From Guillardia theta CCMP2712 (lineage: Eukaryota > Cryptophyceae > Pyrenomonadales > Geminigeraceae): a stretch of 64,000 nt of DNA. A program made the translations under genes and the position numbers. Under the pieces are notes generated by a model, which worked only from the letters and a program-made list of their open reading frames with translations, had not been told where the DNA came from and searched no databases. The DNA lies in contig NW_005434651.1 in assembly GCF_000315625.1 (NCBI RefSeq), positions 359,045 to 423,044 of the forward strand. Reading direction: 5' to 3'. How positions within the stretch are numbered: position 1 is the first letter of the stretch; each line of letters starts with the position of its first letter. Below are positions 47,091 through 61,300 of the stretch, piece after piece.

Positions 47091-47421
47091 GCTCTCGTGT
47101 GCGGCTAAACCCCCACCCCACCTCTTCTTTCCCCACAATCGCAGCGCAATGGAGGGGTGTCATTATGGTCTCCCATCATCCGAGGATATCATGATGACTC
47201 ATCGCCCGAGTCCGACAGAAGTTCCCGGAGGCTGCGGCCCGACCGGGTCACTGAGAGTTAAGTGATAATTACTGGTACCATCACGTGACTCGGACTCCCC
47301 GGTACATTGTCCGACAATCACTGAGGCAGACTTGGTATCATATTTGAGTAATAGTTTTCATTTTCAACGGCCTGCGATGGGCAAGTGGAGGACAAGGGAC
47401 TGAAAGAGGTGAAGCTCGAGC
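47091..47421. promoter_or_regulatory. Shared divergent promoter region (arginyl-tRNA synthetase / anoctamin)
   Basis: 331 bp between divergent genes. On the minus strand GGGGTGGGGG (47119-47110) ends 19 nt before the synthetase ATG. A GC-rich palindromic patch (CCGAGTCCGACAG, ACTCGGACTCCCCGGTAC) spans about 47206-47305. No coding frame is seen. Confidence 0.4.
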
Positions 47422-50400
47422 ATGGCAGAGAACGAGATGGAGGTCGCACAAACCCCAGAGCTTGATACCAGCAATGAAGTTGCAGCTGATGCAAACGAAG
47501 GAGATCACGGCGGGAGGAGGAGGAGGAGGTAAATCCGCTCCGATGTTATTCAAACGCTGAAAAAACGTCACTTGGTTGTCAGGCAAGCGGCATCAGATGC
47601 TCTGCCGCCCGTGAACGATCCTGCCGTTGAGAGCAGAAGGAGGCGCGGAGTCTTGAAAGCAAACAAGTAATGTTTGTTGGGTTGTCAAGCAAAAGCTGAG
47701 ATTTCGCTACAGGGTTTTGCCAGAGGAAGAGGGGGCAGACAAGTCGAGGAGAAAGAGGAAAGTGAAGCTTGAAAGCAAGCAGACGCCTTCAGACACCAAC
47801 GTTAATCCTCCTGTTGAAGAGGGAGAGCCTCAAAAGCCGGCCAATGGTAACGACATTTTGAAAGGAGTTGATGAGCATCAGGCCGAGGAAAAATGCCAGC
47901 AGGGAGATCCGCCGCAAGCATCGAACGAGTTCTGGGACTTGTGCATGGTGATCGATGTTGCAGCTCATGTCTCGACATTCGGCGGAGAACACACAGTCCA
48001 AGAAAAAATGGCTGAGGCCGAGAGAGAGATCAGTGGCTTCCTCCAGCTGCTACGCGAGGTCGGGGTCCAGCACACGGAGTATGAAGTGATCGACGAGCAT
48101 CAAGGAGTGTGCGGACCTGTGATGATCCTTTGCACTGCCAGTCAGAGTGAATTCGAGGAAGAAGCAGAGATCATGACGCTGAGCAAGCCTCTCATCCTCA
48201 TCCCGGAGGCTCAGGGTAAGTTTGGGAAGAGCGCGACGTACGGGAGGATTTGCGCCCGTTCAGCGTCGCGAGGAAGACAGCGTTCCACGAGTCGCCTTAC
48301 CTGCGAGGAGATGACGTGGTCCCGAATGACTCGATGGAAGAGGTGAAGAGAGGAGGAGGAGGAGGAGGAGGAGGTGGTGGTGGTGGTGGAGAAAAGGTAA
48401 TGAGAGAGGTGGAGAAAAGGTAATGAGAAGGGAAGGAGGGTGGGAAAGAGGGAGGGAAGGAGAGAGAGGAGGTAGTTCGGACATAGTGAAGTGAAGAGGA
48501 TGAGAAGAAAGGAGAAGGGATGAAAGAATAGTATGCAATCACTGATTCTCTTGTCAGTCGGCTTACTCGCACAAGTACTTCAGTGCTTGCGAGCGGCAGT
48601 ACCTCCTCGAGCACATGATCGAGTCCAAAATTCGTCTGGCCCTCCACGAGAAGATTCTTGCCCCTAAAACCGTCATCGACTTCTTCCCGCTGCATGAAGA
48701 CGACGGGGAGAACAAGAACTATCGTGACTTGTCGTGGCTGCGTCAGAACTGGGCGATTCCCCTGCGAACCCAACGCTTGCTCGCTCCTCTCAAGGTGACC
48801 AGTTGCCTCCCGTTCTCCTCCAGCTGACGGGGAGCTCAAGATCTTGTCAAATCCGCACATCGGCATGGAAGAGCCGATCGAGGAGGTTCGAGACTATTTC
48901 GGCGATCAGATCGCCATGTACTTTGCCTTCCTCAGTTTCTACACGCGATGGCTTAGCTATCCTGCCATCGTGGGCCTTGCATTCCAGGTTGAAAAGCAGA
49001 GGGTAGAGAGGAACGCAGGGGGGAAGGGGGAAGGACTGGGAAGGGAGGGAGAGGAGGAGGAGGGCGGAGAGGGTACGGGCATGTCTGAGAGTGAACTAGA
49101 TCTGGATCTCAGTATCGGGAACAGACAACTGGGCGCTTGTTGCCTACTGCGTGTTCATCACGTTCTGGGGATGTCTCATGATTAAGTACTGGGAGCGAAA
49201 GCAGGTTTGTCTGCTCGCTGCTCCTCTCCTCCGGCCTCTTTCCTTATCTCCGCCCTTCTTCGAAATTTAGTTTTTCCCCCCCCCCCCCCCTCTTCCTCCC
49301 TCCTCTCTCTTCTTCATAGTCTGTATTCTCAATGTACCCTGCTGATCTCTCACCAAGAGCTCCTATGCCTACTACTGGTCAACGAGTGACCTCGCCAACA
49401 GACCAAAGGTGATCGAAGCATATCCTTGTCACCATCAAATCCCTCCCCCCCCCCCCCTCCCCCGCACCCCCAGTGTTCCTTTGTTGTTCTCCCTTTCCTT
49501 ACCTCCTTATCAGGTCCGGCGAGAATTCTTTGCGGCAATCGACAAGCTGCAAGGGCCCTCCGAAGAGAATCAAATCTTCTCCTCCAACCTCTCCCCACTC
49601 GAGGCGAGGGAGACTAGAGTTCTTCGGAGGAATAAGAAGACAGGACAGGTCCGCTCCTCCCTTCTCCTTTCCTCCTCTCCTTTCTCCTCTTCCCCTACAT
49701 GACCTTCATGGTTCAGATGGAGTACAAGTATCCCAAGTGTCTGCGCCTGCAAGTGTACTTCCTTTCCTTCGGCTTTTCAATGACGGTATCATCTATGCTT
49801 CAGTCCATCATGAGCGAAGGGGAGGGCGAGGGTGAGGGTGGAAGAGGTGGAAGAGGGTGCGGAGAGGGAGGATGGAGGGAGGAAAGGGAAGGGGAAGAAG
49901 GCAGACGTTGAGGAGGAGAAGGAAGACTGAGATTCTTGGCAGCTGCTGGGTTGTGTGTGTATCTTCTTCATCTACTTCTACCTCATCAACGTCATTGCAA
50001 GCTACTGGGATTGTCAGAAAGGAGCTATCATCGGCGCCATCGTTCATTCATCTTTGATCATCATCACAAGCACCATCTATCGTAAAGTTGCCATCATCAT
50101 CAACGACTGGGAAGTTCACCGCACCGACATCAAGTACGAGAACAGTCTGATCCTGAAGGTGCGTCTCCCCTCCCCTCCCCCTCCCCTCCCCTCCCCACCC
50201 GTATACTCATCTCTTCGCCTGCCTTCTTGTCTTCCCTTGTCTCCGCCCCCCACCCCCCTTTCCTCTCCTCTCACCTTCCTCAGCCCTTCCTCGAAAGTCT
50301 TCCTGCATCATCCCGATTTCTCTCATCCCGGGGCCTCCAGTCCGCTAACGCCATCACAGATCTTCCTGTTTGAGTTCTGCAACAACTTCCTCTCTATGAT

Positions 50401-51543
50401 ATGGATTGCTTTCTTCTCCCTCTACTTCTGTCAAGACATCCCGGCCATGCAGCAAACCCTCACAGGCATTAGCCCCGAAAACCAGTGCATCGACACTTCC
50501 ACCATCAAGGTCCTCCTCTTCTTCTTCCTCCTTCTCCTCCTCCTCCTCCTTCTCCTTCGCCTCTTCCTCCAGCTCTTCCTCATCCTTCTTTTCCTCACTC
50601 TCTTAGCAGACATGCGGGAATGAGACGCGCAAGTCTCTTTTCAATCAGCTTCAGATCAAGCTCGGAACTCTCTTTATCACCAGAATGATCGTCGGCAACA
50701 TTAGCGAGGTCGCTCGTCCTACCATCGCCTCCTCCTCCTCCCTCCCTCCCTCCCTCCCTCCCTCCCTCTGCCTCCTCACTCCATCAGCGTATCTCCTTGT
50801 CTCAGCTGACTCTGGTCTCAGTTGCTCCCGCACAGCTCCTTCTTCAAGCGCTGTATGTCTCTGTTTGACTGCAAGCGAGGCAAACGAAAGGAGGAGGAGG
50901 AGGCAGGCGCCAACCTTGAGGTTCGAGTGGACGCGCCTGGAAACAATGAGGTGGGGGGACTCTAAAACTTCGTCTCTTTCTCTCTTCCTCCTCCTCCATT
51001 TATTCTCCTCCTCCCTCTCTTCTCTTCTTTCATTTACAAATCTCCTTCAGCCGCTCACCAAGTCTCGAGCATGGTGGAGGAAGAAGAGTCTTGAAGAGAT
51101 GGTTCTGTCCTCGGACCCTCTCCTCTCCTCTCTCATCTTGTCCTCACAGAATTTGGGTCTGTATGGTGATGGAGGTGACGCTTGCACGGTAGACGATTAT
51201 TTGGAGATTGTTATCCAGTAAGATCCCCCCCCTTCCCCTCCTCCTCTCCTTCCTCCCGCTCTTCTCCTCTCCTTCCCCTCCCTCCTCCCCCTCCTCCCCC
51301 CCCCCTTCTTCTCCTTTTATCGGCCGGCGCNNNNNNNNNNNNNNNNNNNNNNNNNNNNNNNNNNNNNNNNNNNNNNNNNNNNNNNNNNNNNNNNNNNNNN
51401 NNNNNNNNNNNNNNNNNNNNNNNNNNNNNNTTGAGAGCTTCATCGACAGCTACAAACTCTGCCATCTGCAGCGTCGGCCGCTGGCTCAGAGGGGTGAGAG
51501 GCGCGCTCCACTTCTTCTCCCTTCCCTGCCCTCCTTCTCCCTC

Positions 51544-51625
<82 letters not shown>

Positions 51626-52832
51626 TTCTTCTCCCCTCCCTTCTACATTCTCCCTCCTCTCCCTCCTTCCTCTTCCTCCCCATCCTTGCTCTTCCCGCCT
51701 CTTCCTCTTCCTCTGGCTCTACTGCTGCCCAGCCGCTCTACCTTGACCTGCCGACAGTCTCCTCCATACCCACCACATGGATGCACGTGCTCAAGGCCAC
51801 AGCCCTCGCGAGTGTGGTGAGAGAGGAAGGAGGTGAAGGAAGAGGACGGGACGTGAAAGCAGAGACCAGCGAAGAACGTGGAGCCAGAAACACGGGAGAG
51901 TTGGGAGGAAGAGGGGTTAGGTAGAGGAGGAGGAGGAGGAGGATAGGTAGAAGCGGAGGTGGCTATGAAGAGGACTAGGGGATGGTAGAGGAGGAGGAGG
52001 AGGAGGAGGCAGGCGTGCGGGCGTGCGGGCGTGCGGGCGTGCGGCTGATTTCTCATCAGATCACCAACATTGTCGTAGTGTTTGAGACTGCTTCGAGTGT
52101 GCTGGGAGCCTTCAATGTGAGCAGTGGAGGAGAAGAGGAGGGGGAATGAGGGGTGGGTGGGTGAGGCTTCGATGGTGAGACGGAGGGGTGGTGTGTGTGT
52201 GTGTGTGTGTGTGGCGCTAGGTAGCAGAGGGAGCTTGAGGGGAGGAGGACGAGGCTGACGTGATCTGGAAGCTCTCGGTGAACTCGGAGAGCAAGTGGAT
52301 AGTCGCGTTTGTCTTCGAGCATATCATCGTCTTCGTCATTATCATCATATTCGGCTCCATCCCGGGCGAGAGCAAAGGCATCACCAAGTGAGACCTCAAG
52401 GCTGCCCGCCACCCCTCCCCTCCCCTGCTAACAAACCCTATCTCCATCCCTTCTCCCGCTTTCTGACGCGTCTTCCCTCCCCTGCTGACGTGGCGCAAGG
52501 CTCAAGGCTCTCTCCAACAACATCAAAGATTTTGTCCTCACTCAGATGGGACGGGAGACAAGAATGCAGCACACCTCCATGACCCCCAACGCGGTGACAT
52601 GCCTGCCTTCCTCTCCCTCCCCATCACCCCTCCCTTCCCTCGCCTCCTCCGTCCCTCCACCTCCCCTCCGTCCGTCCGTTCCTCCACTCACCTCCCTCCC
52701 TCCCCCACCCTCCTCCCTCCATCCCTGGTTGCTTGCCTGCCCCTCCTCCCTGTCCTCTGTCTCTTTCGTTCTCACTCTGGCTGACAGATCGCGAAGATGA
52801 GGTTGCAACTTATCACAAGAACCTCTGGCTAG
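47422..52832 (+). CDS. Anoctamin (TMEM16-family channel/scramblase), interrupted by a sequence gap
   Basis: Anoctamins are Ca2+-activated chloride channels or lipid scramblases in membranes. Start: ATG 47422 (MAENEMEVAQTPELDTSNEV). The cytosolic N-terminus (47717-48340) has a basic patch, then FWDLCMVIDVAAHVSTFGGE. SAYSHKYFSACERQYLLEHM and LSWLRQNWAIPLRTQRLLAP follow. The family hallmark VRDYFGDQIAMYFAFLSFYT lies near 48888-48947. Membrane segments follow (WLSYPAIVGLAF; VAYCVFITFWGCLMI; GCVCIFFIYFYLINVIASYW; LSMIWIAFFSLYFCQ; IVAFVFEHIIVFVIIIIFG), as does FIDSYKLCHLQ beyond the gap. The gap (51331-51430) probably removes part of a membrane exon. The last exon ends LQLITRTSG at TAG 52830-52832. 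The number of introns, many pyrimidine-rich, is at least a dozen. Confidence 0.9.
51331..51430. other. Assembly gap (100 N)
   Basis: Exactly 100 undetermined bases inside the anoctamin gene, flanked by low-complexity pyrimidine sequence. The size is likely a placeholder. Confidence 0.98.
51546..51622. repeat. (CT)n dinucleotide repeat
   Basis: About 37 CT units lie in an intron of the anoctamin gene, 116 bp after the assembly gap. Neighbouring introns contain a (CCCT)n tract (50737-50768), a GT tract (about 52189-52213) and a GCGGGCGT repeat (52016-52043). Confidence 0.95.
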
Positions 52833-52933
52833 GAGTGGCCGAAACCTGCTGAAGTTTGTTGAATGTTTAAAAAGTCAGTCTGAAATTTCTCTTAAAGTAT
52901 GAATAGTTTGTTTCAAAGTGTGAATGATTCGTT

Positions 52934-52963
52934 TTAAAATGCTGAATAACCCCATCCCCTACC

Positions 52964-53014
<51 letters not shown>

Positions 53015-55149
53015 ACTATCCTTCCTCCCGCTCCACACCTTCCGCTTGACGTCGTCGTCGTCGTCGTACGCATCGTACAGGAAGATTCCTCTCCTCTTGT
53101 CGCTCCTCTCCCCAGGCAAGGCGAACCGACAGCTTTGGTTGACGCTGTCGTAGAGGATCTTTGGGGAGAAGGCCTCGGACTCTGAGTTCTCCAGGAAGAG
53201 AGTCGGGGAGGAGAGGTTCATGAGAACGTCAGGGGGAAAACCCAGAGGGTTTCTGCTCCCCGTGCAGTTGTAGGGGTCGAGCTCGTCCCTGCTAGAGGCG
53301 AGGACCTCGTAGTCTCTGAGCCATGGCGCGTACACGGACCGCTCCTTCCACTCCTCCTCCAGGTCAAGGGAGGAAAACGACGCTCGTTCCAATACCAAGT
53401 AGGACTCGGAGGAAGCAGAAGAGTCCTCCCCTTCCTGCCTTTCCTTGTCCTTGTCCTTGTCCTTGTCCTTGTGAACTCCCTCCCCTCCCTCCTCCTCCTC
53501 CTCCTCCGCCACCTCCTCCTCTTCCTCCTCAAAGTTCAGCCCCGGGAATGGCCGGTAGTAACGAAGGTGCTCGTTGAAATCTCGCATGACCACCTCCTCC
53601 ACTGGGACATCGCGGAACATAGGCGATTCCTCCTGCTTCGTAGCCTTCACGAGCTCCATTGTGATCGGAGAGTTGGGGGACTTGCGGGTCACAAACTGAT
53701 AATCGTCGTTGTACAGCTCCTCCTCAGAATCAACCTCCACCTTGTTGGTAACCTCGGAGTTGTTCTCGAGCCTTTGTTTGAGGACGACGAATGTCCGCTG
53801 GAACTTCCTCCTCTTCATCCACTCCACAGGCCGGTTCATCTCCTCTTGCAGCACTCTCCTTTGCTCCGCTCGGATCAGCGCTCCCTTGGCTACCTGGTCT
53901 GCAGTCGGCTCCTGCATTTTGAAGGCCCTTTCGCTCCTCAGGCTCTTCATGTACACCCCCGATCGCATCCACTCGCTCGCGTTCGCTCGACGCTCATTGA
54001 GCACCCACTGGCTCTGCTCAAAGGAGCATGCGGAGAGCAACAGCCTCTTCGGCCTTCTCTCCGATCCCCACGTCTCCGTCTGACAACTGTAGCAATCAGA
54101 CAGCACTAGCTGTGTGCTCTTGGACGAGGCGGGGACTACCAGTGCGCCGATGCGGATCCTCCGAAGGCAGAGCTCAGAACCTCTGATAATGGCATCGCCC
54201 TCCAGCGACATGCCGTACCCTCCATACTGCAACGAACATCGTGACAGATCGGCTAAACTTGACCCTGAGCATCGCAGCACCGCTCCGACCGAGTCCTGCA
54301 GGACGCTCATGTTCACCGATATCATCGCCGACTCCTCCATGCTGACACAGAAGGCAGCACGGAGCTCGTTGCTGTCCAGGCCTTCAAGCACGCACCCTTC
54401 ACACATCGCTCCTCCTTGGCCCACCATGTGGACGATGATACCTCTCCCGCACTGAAGGCGAGAGTTCATCAAACTCCACGGCCGTCCGAGGACGAGGAGC
54501 AAGGAGGGGATCTCAGCGTCCAGCGTGTGAGGATAGGGGATGTACGAGTGGATGTGATTGATTGCTCCGCTACTTCCTGCATTGAATGTCCATCTGCTCA
54601 TGACGATGCTGTCGCGGCCATCCAGACCAAACAAACAGACTGGGCAGTCCTGGTCGGCGGCCTGGTCGTGCAATCTGAGATGAGAGCAGCCTTGCCTCGA
54701 CTTGGACTTCTCTCTCTCCGTCTCCAAGGCAAGCCTTCCGTGTAGTTGCAAGCATGCTTCCGATGAGACGTTGATGTGCTGTATCAAGGTTACCTTGAGG
54801 AACATCCTCCTCCTCCACTACCTTCATGTCGTAGTATCCTTCTCTCAACGTCAGGATAGTCTTCCCTGCATCATCTCACGCTGTCAATCACAGCATCATC
54901 CTCAATTTGCGATCAACCTGGTTGCGAGCTCCCGCCTCCCTCCTCGATCCCCGTCCGCACCTCTCCTGCATCGCATGACGTGCTCAATCTCAGGTACCGC
55001 GAAGCACCGGGAGCATCGAGGACAGCTGAGAAGCTCCTCTTCCCCAGGGCTGACGGCGCAGGAACGTCTGATGGGGTAGCTGACGAGAGGAGGAGGAGGA
55101 GGAGGAGGAGGAGGGGGAGAGGGGGAGGGGGCATGCATGGAACGAGCAT
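52934..55149 (-). CDS. Second secreted beta-helix-like protein with an acidic tail
   Basis: Start: ATG 55149-55147, giving MLVPCMPPPPLPLLLLLLLL and SSATPSD, a leucine-rich signal peptide. The first exon ends near 54963; the frame resumes after a TGCAG acceptor near 54870 with ILTLREGYYDMKVVEEEDVP and then the main exon (about 54790-52934). The main exon holds repeated short-strand turns like those of the gene at 42895: QLHGRLALETEREKS, SRLQCGRGIIVHMVGQGGAM, RCSLQYGGYGMSLEGDAIIR, VLSDCYSCQTET. This suggests a parallel beta-helix. The second half is charged, with KDKDKDKDKER (near 53460) and a DE repeat at the C-terminus (about 52967-53015). The stop at 52934 is 101 bp from the anoctamin stop. 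Function unknown; the fold is inferred from pattern only. Confidence 0.65.
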
Positions 55150-55245
55150 CAGATTTCATTGCGCCCCCCCACTTGCCATTGGGACCCTCTAGGGTGGGGG
55201 TCTTTTTGCTACGAAGAGGGGGTGGGGTTCGAGGGCTAGCAGGAG
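55150..55245. promoter_or_regulatory. 96-bp bidirectional promoter region
   Basis: Only 96 bp separate the start codons of the acidic beta-helix-like gene (-) and the KDO-8-P synthase gene (+). Each start is preceded on its own strand by a G-run: G7 at 55170-55164 (minus) and GGGGGTGGGG at 55218-55227 (plus). A T5 run lies at 55202-55206. Confidence 0.5.
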
Positions 55246-56926
<1,681 letters not shown>

Positions 56927-56939
56927 TTTACAAGATAGT

Positions 56940-58251
56940 TTACAAGTACACCTCCTCCTCAGAATGGTGGTCTTCGTGGAAAACTTTAGCAATCTGCGAT
57001 CGAATGTGATCAATCAAGTGCATCTCAAACATTTCTGGGTTACCTTGAGGGCAGCAGCCTTCTTAATTGCCGAAGCTTCGTTCATGTCCTTGGTGTCTAT
57101 TAGATTCTTCCACTCGCACTCCTCAACTCACCAGGAGCGCTGCATTTCGATGTGCGGTCTCCCTCTCACGAAGGCGTTGGATCCTCTTTGCCAGTTCACT
57201 GGCGATCACCTGCTCCTTGTTGGGTCCTTGTACCTGTGAGGTTTCAACCATGGATTGAGGCAGGCAGGAGGGAGGAAGAGATCAAGACCTGCAAGGAGCG
57301 TTGCTGTGCCTGCTTGGCTTGAGACTTGGGTCTCGAAGTAGCGCTTGAGATCCCTTCATTGCTGCTAGTCTCGGAGAGCGAAGGTGTTGATTCAAACAAA
57401 TCGATTTTGTGTAGAATTCCATGGAAGACGCTCTCTAGCGCGTTTCGCACCTCTGGATTTACCTGGAGCTGATCTGTAAGCCTAAAAGCAAAATTGCAAG
57501 ACAGAAGAACGGACATTGCGCCGAACATGTCCGCTCTCGCTTGCCTGTCTGGACGCCACCGCACCTGTCGGGGGGTCAAAATACCGTGTACATGTTCATT
57601 CTCGTTGAGACTGACCCTTCTTCGCAAAGCTTCCATGTTCGTCATTGTGTCTGTACATGATGTCATGACCGCACACCACAAGCTCCACGGCATTCTTCAC
57701 CTGGCATTGCCGGCCTTGGACTGCAGGTTCTCATGCGCAACTCGTCGTTTGTCGAGGTGTAAATATTGAGCGAGCTGGCGCATCTTCATGTCCTGATTCA
57801 CTCCTGCAAGAAATCCTCGTTCATCACGTGTCTGCTCAGATGCCTCGGATTGAGTTCGCTGGGCTGCTGCCACAATCGCAGCCTGAAGGAACCTTATGAG
57901 GTCAACATACGTGGACGAATTTGCTACCTTGGTGGCTGCAAGCTCCGCCGCCGCAATAATGCTACTCGAGCTTGCATCAGGTCTGGCAGCTAGGAGTGAC
58001 ATCTCTTGGTGTATCGTTTCCCCGAGCTGTTTCGCCGCTTCCTCCTCGCTCGTGGCGTCTTGCCGCATCCGTCCAACATCGCCATTTGACAAGAACCCTC
58101 TTGTGAGAGCTGCTGTTGACGCGGAAGCAAGACGAGTGACGAGGAGAGATGACGGTGACTGGAGACTCGACAGCATGACACACAGGACGAGAGCTCCTGC
58201 TGCCATCCCTGCCGCTCCTTCCCGCCACCTCCGCTCTCCCCCTCCTGCCAT
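56940..58251 (-). CDS. Unknown helical protein with a possible targeting leader
   Basis: Start: ATG 58251-58249. A basic start (GGGERRWREGAAG) is followed by a hydrophobic stretch (MAAGALVLCVMLSSLQSPSS), consistent with a signal or transit peptide. The first exon (to about 57725) is helical and alanine-rich (SSSIIAAAELAATKVANSST, LIRFLQAAIVAAAQRTQSE). Later exons read QVNPEVRNALESVFHGILHK, EQVIASELAKRIQRLRERE and MNEASAIKKAAALK. The final block reads NPEMFEMHLIDHIRSQIAKV and FHEDHHSEEEVYL, with TAA 56942-56940. AALK and NPEMF are in different frames one base apart, with no normal-length intron between them. No family is recognised. The stop is 13 bp from the stop of the KDO-8-P synthase frame. 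Confidence 0.6.
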
Positions 58252-58386
58252 ATTTGCCGGAATTAGGCAGGCAGAGCCGAGCCGCCGTTAAACCGTTACA
58301 AGACAAGAGCATGCCGTTACAGACCGTTGAGTCAGATGACTGATGATTGAAAGGTACAGACTTGTTTTTTTACTAATTTAACCAAA
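58252..58386. promoter_or_regulatory. Divergent promoter with four MYB-like sites
   Basis: 135 bp between divergent start codons contain four CCGTT(A/G) sites: CCGTTA at 58284-58289 and 58293-58298, then CCGTTACAGACCGTTG at 58314-58329. The 16-mer differs by one base from the one in the promoter at 42637-42652. Confidence 0.5.
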
Positions 58387-61300
58387 ATGGCGGCGTTAAA
58401 CGCGGCAATGCCGGTGCGGAGGGTGCTGGTGATGAGGAGGCGGGAAGAAGGTGAGGGAGGGGAGGGCGAGGGCGAGGGCGAGGGCGAGGGCGAGGAGAAG
58501 TTCTCCTTGGAGGGAAGCAGACGGAAACGTAAGACGGAAGCTCTGCGAGCTGTCCAGGAAGCTTATCAGCGAGCGCTCTTGCGGAGAGCGAAGGACCATG
58601 GGGCAACGATAGTGGACGAGGCAAGTGCCGCCGAACAGGAGCAAGGACAAGAGGAAGAGAAGAAGCGAGAGGAAAGGTTTGCTGTAGGGCAGAGCAAAAG
58701 CTCCAAGCAGCTCAGGCAGCAGATCCATGACCTTGTCAAGAAGAAGCAAGAGTTGGAGCATGCCGACCCGCCAGCCGCGGCCCTGGCAAATTCACTCAAG
58801 GTGAAGTAGACTGAAGGACACCTCTCCTGTCTCTTGCATTCATGGTGTGATGCTGATGATTCGCGCAGCCCTCGATGCCAAACAAGTCGATGCTCGCGCT
58901 CTCTCGTCGCCACAACTTCTCGTCTCCAAGGACAAGAGTACGAGCTTTCTCCTTCCTCCCTCTCCTCACAACTCGACTTTCGCAGGCTGCCATAGAGCAA
59001 GCTCATGCCTTTCGACCCCTTGCAAACTTGCCGATCGACAGTCTTGACAGCTTATCTGCTCTCGAAGCCTCTGCTCATGACTCGCTTCTCGACGTCAACG
59101 ACCGTTCACACGATCTTCTCTGGATCAAGTCTCCCTCCAATACCTCTGTCCTCGCCTGCCGCTCCTCTGCTGTGACTCCGAGGTCACTTGTCTACCTCCG
59201 TTGAGATGCGATCTCTGACCAGCCTCTAGGAGGAAGGCGATTCGCAGCTTCCAGACCAAGCAATCTGCCTCAAGGCAAGTCTTACGTCTCCTGCTGTGAT
59301 CTGAGCTGAGCTGGTAGGGTGCTGGAGAGCATGGAAAGAATCTCGGGGTTCAGCCTCCACCGTCTTTTTCTGCTTTGGGTGCGTAGAAAGAGGATGCTTC
59401 CTTGCTCTAACAGCTCTCGCAGGTGAAAGAGACGAGGAGGAGGAGGACGGCGAGTCGTCCGGGGATAGGGACATCGCTGAAGGAGGCTATCTCTCTTGTG
59501 CGAGAACATGTCCTCTTGTCTGGTTCTAATTGCCATCAGCTGAAGGAAAGATTTCGCTTCATCTTTGAAAACTCTGCAGAGGTTTGCTCCCTCCTCCTGA
59601 TAAGCTCTGTAAGACAATCAAACTGCATGTCAGGCCTTCATCTTCATGGATGTCAACGGATCAGGCGACATTTCTGTGGTGCAAACAGCTCTTGACCCTG
59701 ACCATGATCGATCCCCGCCTCTGAGCCTTTCCTCTGAGCCTTTTTGACAGAAAGAAATGCAACGAGGTCTATACCGCATGAATCTCCACGAGGTCAATTC
59801 TTCCTTTGCTGTCGCTTCCCCTTTCCTCTCTTAGTCTGCCACCTCCTACTAGATCTGGCGATGCAAGGATCCAACGTGCGTGAAGTACAACTGCCCCTTT
59901 TCTTTCGCTCCCAACCAGGAGTTGTTCCACTCCTACCTCATCCTCGACAGCACCATGACTGCTGTGAGTCTCGAACACAAAGTTGTTTCCCTGTTGATGA
60001 GCTGCTGGCAGGAAATCATCAACACAGTCGATAAAGGATGTGCAGACCGATCGGTAAGAGCGGCGGCGGAAGGGAGAGGGTGACTGAATCACTGTAAGCT
60101 TGACTCGAAAGAGTTTATCTACTTCTTCCGATTCAGAGAGCAAGAGGAGGACGACGACGAGAGCAGGAGCACGACGAAACAAGAGTAGAGGAGATGGAGG
60201 CGTATCCCTTCTTCCCATTGATTGTGCCCAGGGAGAAGCTCCGAGAAGAAAAGGAGTACTCCATCGCATGGCGGACGAGGTGATTGAAGTGATCATGACG
60301 ATCTGTCTCCTGATTCCTCGGATGTCAACTTGCTCTTTGTCTCAGAGATCGTGTGATTGCCAAAGGAAGGAACTTCGGGACAATCGAAGACTGGAGAAGG
60401 CATGCACGTGCCAAGGTGACCGTCTCCTCTTCCTCCCTCCTCCCTCCTCCTCCTCTTCCTCCCACTTTCTCCTCTGTCCTTCCTCTCATCTCTCATCTAA
60501 TCCAATGGTATTTCTCTTCTCGTTCTGCTTCTGTAACCGCCGAATGCGAGCAGGCGGGCTTGGCAAAGAGGGAGCTTTACTCGCTCACCATCGACTTGAA
60601 GCACAAGCTGCGTATCAGGTCTTGCTGTTGTCATCTTCTCTCCTTTGGCTACCTTCCCGTTCCCTGTTCCTACTTCTCTGTCTTGTGGTGGTTCTCGCTA
60701 TCTGAGAGTCATCAGGGAGGAGCGGTACAAGCTGCTCAAACAGGTTTCTGCTCTCGTTTCCTCTTGTTCCGCATGCATGCCTGCGCGCCCTCTCACTCCA
60801 TGGCAGGAGACCAAGGCAGAGAGGAGAGAACGCTTGTCTGAGGTTCGCTGATGATCTACGTCAACAAGCCACTAACTCTTTGGCAGGACCTTGAGGAGGC
60901 GATGCAGGTGACGTCAGCATGCTGGGGAGGAGGAGACAGTCACTGGGCGGCAGCGGGTGCGGAGGTGTCAGCGGGATCTCCTGGACGTGTTGCAGGACAG
61001 CGGGCTTTTCCTCGTGCTCCCGCGAATTATGAAGGAATATTTCAACTTGGATGTAGAGGTTCGAATCCTCCCCTTCCTCTTCCCCTCTCCCTCTCGACTT
61101 CCATCCTATCTGCTCGATCGTCTTCGTGAGGGTCAAGGAAGAAGACGAGGACACGGGGGGGCAGGAGAAGGCAGGGCCCATCTCACTACGGGCCCGCAGG
61201 AGCTGCAAGACGACTGTGAGAACATCGAAACCGTGCTGAATGCTGTGATGCACAAACTTGAGGAGGTGAGCATGTTCCTTTCCCTCCCCTCGCCTCCGTC

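Noticed and set aside
51144..51924. Open frames running through the N gap
   Set aside because: They consist of undetermined residues and CT-repeat translations; the real content is anoctamin exons.
57034..57060. A confirmed 20-nt intron
   Set aside because: A single-base sequencing error explains the frame break equally well, so it is reported only as an anomaly.
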